Assembly: GCA_021817045.1 (NCBI GenBank)
Contig: JAKAWG010000055.1
Span: 1 to 35,423, forward strand
DNA from: Acidobacteriota bacterium
GTDB taxonomy: Bacteria > Acidobacteriota > Terriglobia > UBA7540
Reading direction: 5' to 3'
DNA length: 35,423 nucleotides
The translations under genes and the position numbers were made by a program. This document shows positions 24,438 through 31,302 of this stretch, piece by piece; position 1 is the stretch's first letter; the number at the start of each line of letters is the position of its first letter. The notes beneath the pieces are model-generated. The model did no database searches and had not been told where the DNA came from. It worked only from the letters and a program-made list of their open reading frames with translations.

Positions 24438-26066
24438 ATGTCGAAACCAGAGATAACTATCAAACAAAGCCGCGCCCGGAAGAGCGAACTTGGCAGCGCG
24501 CTGATCAACTTGACAACTTCATTTTCCGCCGAGGCGCTGATGAGCAACGCCGCGGGGGAAAGGTGGTTCCTACCGGTCTATCGTTCGGCAGCCCAAGCTG
24601 CCGGAGGAACCCAGGTGTTCATGCCCAGCGCGGCGGAGGATGGGACGCTCACGTTCTATTTGGAGTCGGTTGCCCCGCCTCCGATCGCCGGACAGGCCGG
24701 AAGCGCCCACGCGGTTCTGATGGGCACGTCGTTCTGTCTGGTCTTGAACGCCAGCGGTGCGGGAAGCCGGATCCCTCTGAACGCCGCCGGTGAAGGTGGC
24801 AACATATGGCGGCTGCGGACCAAATTGGGCGGCAACGAACTGAAGATGGCGCGCGCAGCACTGTTTGACGCCAACCCCAACGTCGCCATCGAGGTGACGC
24901 AAACGGCGACCATTGCCGTGCCGCTGACCCAGGCGTTTGTCGAAAGCAACTGGCCGGATGCGATTATCCGAAAGGGACTGCTCGACACGTTTGCCGGGAT
25001 TCCCTTCGACTCAGCGTCGACGTTCTATATGATGGCGCAGCAGGCTGATGCAGACTATGCGAACCAGTACATGGTGCTCAATTGTATCTACCGCGCGCAG
25101 GTTCCGGCGCCTCCGCTTCCCGGCTACATTCGGTGGCAGATCAATTGGGCAAACAGGGCGTACAACTATTATCAAGACAACCAGGAGCGCAACCGGGTCT
25201 TTTACCTTCCGGACAAGTTTGAGCTCGCAAAAGGACCGGCAGGGGCTCCGGCAGTTTCGTTACTCCAGTTCACGCTACCGGCAGGGCCCGTGTCGGTAGA
25301 GAGGACGCAGGCGACCTTTCGCGTGTATGGGAGGCCTGTTGTGGATTTCGACCGGATCCAGAACGCCAAAGTCGCGCTGCAGCCGAAGATTGGGGGCTCT
25401 CCGCAGATGGTCTCGCTTCAGGACGCGCATCACGCGAACACAAAGTTCACGCAGTATCTGCCTAACATGCAGGCCACCTCCAGCGATCCTGCCGTTCAAA
25501 CGGACGCGTCCATCGATCTGAGCGCCGGTCTGCGAAATGAACTGAAACTGAATTTTAAACAGTTTCGGGCACTTTGGGCGGCAATCTTTAGCGCCGCTCT
25601 CGAGAACCCCCTGTTTCGCGGCTGGGTCGATATTGAGTTGTCCGATGGGAAGTACAAAGACCGCATCGATTTCAATGGCCGGCTGCCTGTGGAGCAGGAG
25701 ACGCCGTTCTTCGACGACATCCTCGATACCTCCCTGGATAGCACATACCCCGCCCAGTTTACTGTCCACACATTCAAGAATGTGTTTGAGGGCGACCCCA
25801 AGGTGCTTGAGATTGAAGTAGCCTTCCCCGGCGCGGAGACGCTCACGTTGACAGCGGAGAGTATGAAGGCGCAAGTCAAGGTGGAGCGGTCCATACGCGA
25901 CATCGTTCTCGGAAAACAGAGTCCCGATGAATATCCTTACAAATTGCGCGTAGTCCAGGAAGACGGCGTGATGCGATGTTGCACGGGGACGGCAAGAAGC
26001 GATACTCCAAATCTGCGGCTGAACCCTGAGCAGATAAAAAAATGCACGGGCGATTGCGGGCCGTAA
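24438..26066 (+). CDS. large beta-rich protein, operon member F (542 aa)
   Basis: ATG 24438 is preferred over the TTG at 24432, with AGGG upstream and a 9-bp gap after the prenyltransferase-like gene. N-terminal strands (ERWFLPVYRSAAQAAGGTQV, TLTFYLESVAPPPIA, GTSFCLVLNASG) are followed by a helical stretch (KGLLDTFAGIPFDSASTFYM) and YANQYMVLNCIYRAQVPAPP, the positional counterpart of the V-x-Y-x-L segment in D and E. The C-terminal half is strand-rich. It carries RPVVDFDRIQNAKVALQP, a diverged form of the shared D-F-x-W motif, and later PKVLEIEVAFPGAETLTL. It ends with two cysteine pairs (RCCTGTARS and KCTGDCGP). No enzyme motif, signal peptide or membrane segment is visible. Confidence 0.73.
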   Translation: MSKPEITIKQSRARKSELGSALINLTTSFSAEALMSNAAGERWFLPVYRSAAQAAGGTQVFMPSAAEDGTLTFYLESVAPPPIAGQAGSAHAVLMGTSFCLVLNASGAGSRIPLNAAGEGGNIWRLRTKLGGNELKMARAALFDANPNVAIEVTQTATIAVPLTQAFVESNWPDAIIRKGLLDTFAGIPFDSASTFYMMAQQADADYANQYMVLNCIYRAQVPAPPLPGYIRWQINWANRAYNYYQDNQERNRVFYLPDKFELAKGPAGAPAVSLLQFTLPAGPVSVERTQATFRVYGRPVVDFDRIQNAKVALQPKIGGSPQMVSLQDAHHANTKFTQYLPNMQATSSDPAVQTDASIDLSAGLRNELKLNFKQFRALWAAIFSAALENPLFRGWVDIELSDGKYKDRIDFNGRLPVEQETPFFDDILDTSLDSTYPAQFTVHTFKNVFEGDPKVLEIEVAFPGAETLTLTAESMKAQVKVERSIRDIVLGKQSPDEYPYKLRVVQEDGVMRCCTGTARSDTPNLRLNPEQIKKCTGDCGP

Positions 26067-26171
26067 ACCACGGATGGATTTGACGCCACGTGGGTTATGG
26101 AACGGGCTTCTCAATTTATGAGTCTCCGGCGACCCAAAGCTCCGGGGAGAAAGGCTGAAAGGAGAAAATAG

Positions 26172-26504
26172 ATGGCAGGACGCAAGCTGTTTACAAATCA
26201 AAGCCCCTACGGGATGAACGTTACTCTGGTCATAAGAAAAAGCGCGGACCCGAGAGATCAGGCTGGGACGAAGGACTTCTTTCTGAGTTCCCGCCAGTCC
26301 CAGTGGCAGGAGTATGGCAATAATATCGACATCTACTTGAACGGCATCAAACTGGCCGCCGTATTCAATGGCGCGATGCTTGCGCAGCAATATATCGTCG
26401 TCACCCGCGGCTCTCCCCTCGACAATCAGCTGAACATGAATAATGGGGTTGATTTCGGCTTCTCAAATAATACATTTTTCGTTTCAACCCGGCAGGTAGG
26501 CTAA
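26172..26504 (+). CDS. small beta protein of the tail pair, paralogue 1
   Basis: The product is 110 residues. GAAAGGAG lies just upstream of ATG 26172. The layout is MAGRKLFTNQSPYGMNVTLV, RKSADPRDQAGTKDF, EYGNNIDIYLNGI, QYIVVTRGSPLDNQLNMNNG, and a final strand. It aligns end to end with the next gene (about 40 % identical by eye): MAG-x-K-x-L, V-T-L-V-x-R, Y-G-N-x-x-D-I-Y-L-N-G-I, R-G-S-x-L-D-N-x-L-N-x-N. There is no signal peptide and no cysteine. A single-domain beta sandwich is likely. The function is unknown. It is probably cotranscribed with the large genes, though the 105-bp gap before it could hold a promoter. Confidence 0.72.
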   Translation: MAGRKLFTNQSPYGMNVTLVIRKSADPRDQAGTKDFFLSSRQSQWQEYGNNIDIYLNGIKLAAVFNGAMLAQQYIVVTRGSPLDNQLNMNNGVDFGFSNNTFFVSTRQVG

Positions 26505-26553
26505 GCCCTGCGGGTGGAAAGCCGCACATCTGCGAATCAAGGAGACAAGACAA

Positions 26554-26928
26554 ATGGCTGGAATGAAGAAATTAATCAACCGGACCGGAAAGGACCTTAA
26601 GGTTACTCTCGTAGTCAGGGAAGGCGATCAGCCCAATAAGACAGCAGGGTCCGTGGACGTTGATCTGGCGGCGGGCGAAGAGGGCAGCGTGCAGAATGTG
26701 AGCTATGGAAATGACGTCGACATATACCTGAACGGGATCGAGACCTCTATGATCGAGGATGGCGCGGCGATTGGCGAACGGCGGATTGTCATCGAACGGG
26801 GCTCCGAGCTTGACAATGATTTAAATAGGAATGACACGATCGAGTTCCTTTACGATGGAAAAGCCATACTGATCTCTGCGACCAACTCGAATTACCGGCC
26901 GTTCAGCTTCCCTTCGCGCGACAAGTAG
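26554..26928 (+). CDS. small beta protein of the tail pair, paralogue 2
   Basis: The product is 124 residues. AAGGAGAC lies upstream of ATG 26554. It is a tandem duplicate of the previous gene: MAGMKKLINRTGKDLKVTLV, SYGNDVDIYLNGIE, RRIVIERGSELDNDLNRNDT, and a final strand DGKAILISATNS with a short extra tail. The two copies keep the same motifs but have diverged widely, so they are not a recent duplication and each is probably used. It is the last gene of the codirectional block. No terminator is evident behind it. Confidence 0.72.
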   Translation: MAGMKKLINRTGKDLKVTLVVREGDQPNKTAGSVDVDLAAGEEGSVQNVSYGNDVDIYLNGIETSMIEDGAAIGERRIVIERGSELDNDLNRNDTIEFLYDGKAILISATNSNYRPFSFPSRDK

Positions 26929-26978
26929 CGGGTAGCTCAAAAGGACTTGGTCAATTGACCTCACCCTGAACTCTTTGA

Positions 26979-27419
26979 GTGGTGGTGATGAGTCGTAGCC
27001 ACCAGAGCGCTTTCTGTATCTCGGCTCGTGAAGGGACATCGCGCATCGATAGACAAAGTTTGGTGTGCAAACTTCGAAGGCGCGCGGTGGAATTAACCCA
27101 CCGGAAAGACGTGGCCTCCGTTGACACATTGGCCGAAGCCTTATATGCCAACCGAGAGTTCCGTAACGCCGTCGCCGTAGAGGCGAAAGCACTACGGCTT
27201 GAACCAGACAATGCTGAACTACAAAAGCACATGGCCCGCTACTGCGAAGCTGCGGGCATGATACGATCTCCGCAGAATTTGGGAAAGTACGGCTCGCCTC
27301 AGACAAATCCCGAAGCGCACGCTGAGGAGACATCAACGAATCGCGCATCCCATGATAGGGTGCCCCTGTTGTGGATCGTGCCTGCCGCCTCTGCAATTGT
27401 GGCCGCTACCCCACGTTGA
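26979..27419 (+). pseudogene. TPR-containing fragment
   Basis: The frame contains one or two tetratricopeptide-like helices (VDTLAEALYANREFRNAVAV followed by EAKALRLEPDNAELQKHMAR). These match the consensus spacing of a TPR repeat ending in L-x-P-x-N. The rest of the 146 residues is not protein-like, and there is no ribosome binding site at the nominal start. It is most likely the tail of a larger TPR protein cut off at the operon/integrase boundary. Confidence 0.4.
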
Positions 27420-27456
27420 ACAACCGAAAGAGCCTTCCGGGAAGGAAAGTCAGCCT

Positions 27457-28431
27457 TCAGATTCGAATCTGCTCTACTTCGTCCAGCGTGATCTCGTTCT
27501 TCGTGCGGTCGTAGAGCTTCGTCGTGCGCGGGGACTCGTGAGCAGCAATCGCCTGGGCATTTTCGAGCGTCCCGCCGTTGGAAAGATAGGCGGTAATGCC
27601 GGTGGCGCGGAAAGTGTGGCAGCAGGTCGACGGTGGCAGGCCTGCCGCCCGGGCCCGGCGCTTAATCATCAAAAACACTTCGACTCGGTCCATCGGCCAG
27701 TCGGTAAGTTGCCGCTTCCTGTTGGCCGTCCGAAAGAGCGGCTCCTTCGCATCGTGTTCCTTTAGCTTGGCCGCTTCAAGGTAGGCGTCCATGTACTCGA
27801 GAGCATTGTGGTGAACCGGCACTTCGTGCCGTTTGCTGCCCTTCTCGTGAAGCCGGAACCAAGCCCGCCGCCCGTCATCAAAATAGTCCCCAATCTTCAT
27901 TTTCACGACCGCGCTAACCCGCGCGAAGCTGTAGACCATCACACCGATGATCGCCCGATCCCGCAACCCCACGATATTGTCGGTCTTGATTGAGTCTAGC
28001 AGCTTCCGCGCCTGCTCCGGGCTGAGTACGGGCGTCTTGCCGCGTTTGACGACGTATTTTGGCCCCCGGACGGCCGCAGCGGGGTTCACCGGAATTACCT
28101 GACTCACCACGAGCCAGTCAAAGAGCATTCAAATCGCAGCAAGATGCTGCTTCACAGTGGGCGGGGAGAGGGGAAGGCTTTCAATGTACGTGGCCACGTG
28201 GACCGGCCGGATCGCGGCCAGTGAGAGGCCGCGCTCGTCGCACCAGACCATAAATTGCACCACGGCTCGAGCGTAGGCCTCGCGTGTGTTCCGGTTACGA
28301 ATCCGGGCTGCGAAAAACTCAATGAACTTTTCAGACGCGTGGTCACCGGCGCCCACGATGAGAGAGGGCAGGGAATTGCCGCCCCGGATCTCAACAGTGA
28401 GGTCTTTTCGCCGGGCCAGTTCAAAAGTCAT
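27457..28431 (-). pseudogene. tyrosine recombinase (phage-type integrase) with in-frame TGA
   Basis: A 324-codon frame from ATG 28431 to TGA 27457 is broken only by TGA at 28129-28131. Before the stop is a SAM-like core-binding domain (ASEKFIEFFAARIRNRNTRE and ATYIESLPLSPPTVKQHLAA). After it the catalytic domain is complete: the first Arg in YSFARVSAVVKMKIGD, the H-x-F-R box CHTFRATGITAYLSNGG, AHESP, and the nucleophile Tyr in TTKLYDRT. The expected residue at the stop is Arg (HLAAI-R-MLFDW), so CGA to TGA explains it. Re-initiation at the ATG directly after the stop would give only the catalytic half. It overlaps the end of the PIN gene by 11 bases and probably inserted there. With the stop, recombination is doubtful. 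Confidence 0.8.
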
Positions 28432-28843
28432 GGCGTCGTCTCCCAAGCTTTGGAGTCGAGAAACTCCCTGGGTGATTGAATCCGAATCGACCGGAACGAA
28501 CCGAGGGGGGTAAATGTTTCCGATCTCCCGAAACAATGACGTCTGCCTCTGCGGCCACGGCACACTCGAGAACGCGGTCATCGTCAGGATCGTCGATAAC
28601 TACGCTCACCGAAATCTCCGGCTCAATTTCGTTGCCGAAGTTCCAGAGAGCCTGTGTGCGCGTGGCGATCTCCTTGGGAAGCCAGCCAAATTTCTCTGCC
28701 AGCACTTCTTCGACCTCGGCTCGAATGGCCGGAGAAAAGTAGAACGAGCATGCGCCGGCGAGCGCCAACTCCATGACCTCGCGGGGAACACCCCCAAAAA
28801 CAAGGGCCGAGACGATCACGTTGGTGTCCACGACAATCCGCAT
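28421..28843 (-). CDS. PIN-domain toxin with altered C-terminus
   Basis: This is a 140-residue protein of the 'putative toxin component, PIN family' type. The acidic residues expected of a Mg-dependent RNase are visible: MRIVVDTNVIVSAL (Asp6), Glu in RAEVEEVL, IDDPDDDRVLECA and ADVIVSGDRKHL. In the family the chain goes on for ~25 more residues to a last strand and helix. Here everything after SGDRKHL (SVRSGRFGFNHPGSF...) is unrelated and runs into the integrase start. The end was therefore replaced, and activity is uncertain. It starts in a TAATG overlap with the antitoxin stop, a typical toxin-antitoxin operon. Confidence 0.8.
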   Translation of the reverse strand: MRIVVDTNVIVSALVFGGVPREVMELALAGACSFYFSPAIRAEVEEVLAEKFGWLPKEIATRTQALWNFGNEIEPEISVSVVIDDPDDDRVLECAVAAEADVIVSGDRKHLPPSVRSGRFGFNHPGSFSTPKLGRRRHDF

Positions 28844-29103
28844 TATTTCCGCTTCTCACGGGCCCGCTTCTCCTGGCGGTGCTCGTGGATGAGGCGGTCA
28901 ACGTCCTCTTCGCGGAGGCCCAGCGCCTCGGCGCGGGCGCGACCGTAAGCGTTTGTCTCTTCCCACCATCGCTGCCGCTCGTAGTGCCTCAGAGCTTCCC
29001 GCACCAACTCGCTCATGGTGCGGTTCTCCTTTTTCGCCATGGCTTCGGCGCGGGAGAGCATCTCCGGCGGGAGCGTAACCGAGAGAGTTTTGGTTGTGCG
29101 CAT
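28843..29103 (-). CDS. ribbon-helix-helix antitoxin (CopG-type) of the PIN pair
   Basis: This is an 86-residue protein. The ribbon TKTLSVTLPPEMLSRAEAMA and helices NRTMSELVREALRHYERQRW form a CopG/MetJ-like DNA-binding domain. The tail ALGLREEDVDRLIHEHRQEK is the usual toxin-binding part. The ATG at 29103 is chosen because the strand begins directly after it. The frame start at 29121 adds six non-conserved residues. In the family the antitoxin autoregulates the operon and blocks the RNase. The toxin follows in a one-base overlap. Confidence 0.85.
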   Translation of the reverse strand: MRTTKTLSVTLPPEMLSRAEAMAKKENRTMSELVREALRHYERQRWWEETNAYGRARAEALGLREEDVDRLIHEHRQEKRAREKRK

Positions 29104-29134
29104 AGCTGCAATATATCGCAATGCTTAGCAAGAT

Positions 29135-29715
29135 TCAACGGCTCCTGGCGCTTCGACGGGGCGCGAGCCAGGTCAAAGACTCCATATACGGCCGCATGAC
29201 GTTCGCCATACGGCAGACCTTTGCCGCTTCCCAAATCTCCTCCAGGCTTGCCTTGCGCGGTAGCAGTCACGCAGCGCTTCGAGGGCCACTCCAGGCCGGT
29301 CTTGTTCCGGTACTTGAAGCAGTCGGCGACGGTCTTCGCCGGCGCCGTGATGCGAACCGGGACACCTTCGACGGCGTGCGGCGCCGCGCCGAAGCTCAAG
29401 GCCACGCCCGAAAAGCGAACGATGCGCAGCGGCGGATATTCCAGTTTCGGGAGGCGCGCTTTGGTGTCGATCGCCAGCCAGACTTCATGAGGGGTCTGGG
29501 TGGTTAGCTCGTGGAAGCGGAGCGCCGAAACAAGGCACACGACGCCGTGCGGGATACGCTTCGCGGCGAACGCCAAGTCGTGGTTCTCTGTGATGTTGGC
29601 GTCGGTCGCCACGTAAAGCCCACGGGCGACCCGCGTGACCTTGCCTTGCTCCTCGGCAAGCCGGAGATACTGGCGCGGGATCTGACCGAGATCGCGCGAT
29701 CGGAAAATGCCGGCG
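29135..29715 (-). pseudogene. AbiEi-type (type IV) antitoxin, 5' truncated and frameshifted
   Basis: The body of an AbiEi-like antitoxin/transcription factor is clear: a winged-helix start (FRSRDLGQIPRQYLRLAEEQ), GKVTRVARGLYVATD, VVCLVSALRFHELTTQTPHE, VPVRITAPAKTVADCFKYRN. Then two single-base losses (~29300 and ~29255) shift the frame, and the end is recovered in other frames as VALEALRDCYRAR and EEIWEAAKVCRMANVMRPYM. Its first helix and start codon are missing, because the gene abuts the nuclease fragment. The cognate AbiEii nucleotidyltransferase toxin is absent. The gene is dead. Confidence 0.75.
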
Positions 29716-30256
29716 TGCCCTCGTCGCCTTCGGCTACTAGATGAGTATCGAGGACGCTCAGGACGGCCGACCAGGTCGTTAGAACAAGCAAGCGACTGTC
29801 CTCGAATCGTGCGTGAAGCAAACCTCCGGTCTCCCCTGTCCTGCTTGCGATGGAGTGGGCATCCGCGCACCGTTTCAGTAACTCCGGCCATAAGGTCTTG
29901 ACCCGGAGCTGCGGACAGATAAAGACAAGGACGGCAGACCGATCATTGGGCAGACGCTTTAGGTACGCCACGGGCTGGTTGTCGGTAAGACCCGCCCAGA
30001 ATTTCGCTTCAGCAATGAGAACTTCATGGCCCAAGGAATCGGTGGCTACTAAGTCCGGAATCTCTTTAGCTTCGCCGACAACCTGAGTTCGAAATTCAAG
30101 GTCACTTGGCAGCTCGGGTACGGCGCTCCGTAGGAAATCAACGAACGCGCTCTTCGCCGTGGCTGACTCTTGGAGAATGTATGCAAGGGACTCCGTAGCG
30201 AGATTCTCCGGTTGAGCAGAAAATCGGTGGACAAGATGGCCGAATAGCGTGCTCAC
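29713..30256 (-). pseudogene. PD-(D/E)XK nuclease-like protein, 3' truncated
   Basis: About 181 residues are readable from ATG 30256. The nuclease core IPDLVATDSLGHEVLIAEAK has Asp68, Glu83 and Lys85, and the QPVAY motif (Gln94) follows. The rest up to DTHLVAEGDEGTPAF is compatible with the family. The frame then runs through the antisense-like reading of AbiEi to 29504, which is not real coding. The protein was therefore cut and joined to AbiEi near 29713. Proteins of this type are often nuclease effectors in defence loci; the substrate is unknown. The catalytic residues are intact, so a truncated active product is possible. Confidence 0.65.
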
Positions 30257-30389
30257 TGTGAGTAGACCCCCATCTCCTTTTCTGAAAGGGCTTCAGGCAG
30301 GACCCTTTGCCTGCCACTCAGTTCAAATGGGGTAGGACAAGGGAAGCTCTTCTGCGGCTCCAGCATAACCACCTCTCAGCGCCAATGAC

Positions 30390-30923
30390 TCACTTGGGAG
30401 CTTCGATGTCCCCAGAGGCGATTGCGCCCGCCATCGTTTCGAGAATCTTCGCGTAATGCAGAAATCCCACGTGACGATGGCAGAGCTCGTCCATCAATTT
30501 GTCGCGGTTCGGGCTGTCCAACAGCAGGCGCTTGAATTCCGGCATCAAATCGCCCATCTCCGCAAAAATCGTGATGTCGTTCGCGCCGTTTCGAAGAAAC
30601 TCTCGCGCCTTGGTGTCAATTTCCGAAGCGAGTTTTAGCTGTTCTGCCGTTGGTTGCGGGCCTGTCTTTCCATTGCAGTGTCGTGCCGCAAGCTCGTCTA
30701 CGATAGGGTTGAATTCCGCAGGGTGCATCCGCCTGATCGGTTCGCGCGCCGGCCAAACTTTCAGCATATCGGCGGGCCGATCCATCAGCGGCCCATCGCC
30801 TAAAGCGGGGCCGATAATCCAGGTCGGCAGATTCAGGTGTGTGTATTCGGGATACATCTTGCGAGCGTAATCCTCGAAGCGCCCAGGATCGGTGGCGTCC
30901 GGCGCGAAAACCAAAAGGGCCAC
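30390..30923 (-). CDS. hypothetical protein downstream of the SIR2-STAND gene (177 aa)
   Basis: It starts at GTG 30923, 25 bp after the small gene 30949-31296. It is an alpha/beta-looking N-terminus (ALLVFAPDATDPGRFEDYAR, THLNLPTWIIGPAL) followed by a helical second half (QLKLASEIDTKAREFLRNGA, EFKRLLLDSPNRDKLMDELC, HYAKILETMAGAI). There is no signal or membrane segment and no recognised family. Its position makes it a possible third member of the SIR2-STAND transcription unit. Confidence 0.55.
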   Translation of the reverse strand: MALLVFAPDATDPGRFEDYARKMYPEYTHLNLPTWIIGPALGDGPLMDRPADMLKVWPAREPIRRMHPAEFNPIVDELAARHCNGKTGPQPTAEQLKLASEIDTKAREFLRNGANDITIFAEMGDLMPEFKRLLLDSPNRDKLMDELCHRHVGFLHYAKILETMAGAIASGDIEAPK

Positions 30924-30948
30924 GCCCCGTTACATCGCTGGCATTGCA

Positions 30949-31296
30949 TCAGTTTGGTTGCGACAGCTTCTTTCGGCTCCGGTGCACGGGGCCGGTGGCT
31001 GTTTCCATATGTCGCATTAATTCAAGGGCCAAAGGCTCAAAGATTCGCCTGCGGGTTTCCGCCATCGGATCGGCGGGATCCCCCGCTACCTCGCAAGAAA
31101 GGTGGCTGTGCGAAACCTCGTGGTCCTGCAAGACGATGCGCCCGAGCTCGCCCAGAGTCCGATGTCGGAACAGGTACACCCAGCCGTAGGAAACACGCAG
31201 CTTCTGGTAAGAGACGCCCGGAGGAAGCTGAAAATAGCCGTGACCAGCGGCGGCCTTCGCCGTTTTGGACGTGCGGTGGCGGCGCTTTCTACTCAA
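30949..31296 (-). CDS. small basic protein next to the SIR2-STAND gene (115 aa)
   Basis: The start is TTG 31296, seven bases after the SIR2-STAND stop, so translation is probably coupled. After a basic N-terminus (MSRKRRHRTSKTAKAAAGHG) comes a compact domain: YFQLPPGVSYQKLRVSYGWV, YLFRHRTLGELGRIVLQDHE, then VSHSHLSCEVAGDPADPMAE and a helix RRRIFEPLALELMRHMETAT. His and Cys in DHEVSHSHLSC could bind a metal. No family is recognised. The tight coupling suggests that it works with the SIR2-STAND protein. Confidence 0.6.
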   Translation of the reverse strand: MSRKRRHRTSKTAKAAAGHGYFQLPPGVSYQKLRVSYGWVYLFRHRTLGELGRIVLQDHEVSHSHLSCEVAGDPADPMAETRRRIFEPLALELMRHMETATGPVHRSRKKLSQPN

Positions 31297-31302
31297 GCAG
31301 GA

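Noticed and set aside
25275..26390. A 371-residue minus-strand frame opposite member F and the tail gene
   Set aside because: It runs over a gene end, an intergenic gap and a start codon of supported plus-strand genes. No domain is visible.
13430..26928. Reading the operon as a phage tail, contractile injection system or OrfX/P47-type toxin cluster
   Set aside because: No sheath, tube, baseplate, AAA+ ATPase, tape-measure or spike protein is present, and I see no TULIP-like hallmark sequence. The proteins resemble each other more than any of these.
27458..27471. Perfect palindrome CAGATTCGAATCTG resembling a tRNA T-arm, a common integrase attachment site
   Set aside because: It is coding sequence for the last residues (Q-I-R-I-stop) of the recombinase, and no acceptor, D or anticodon arms surround it.
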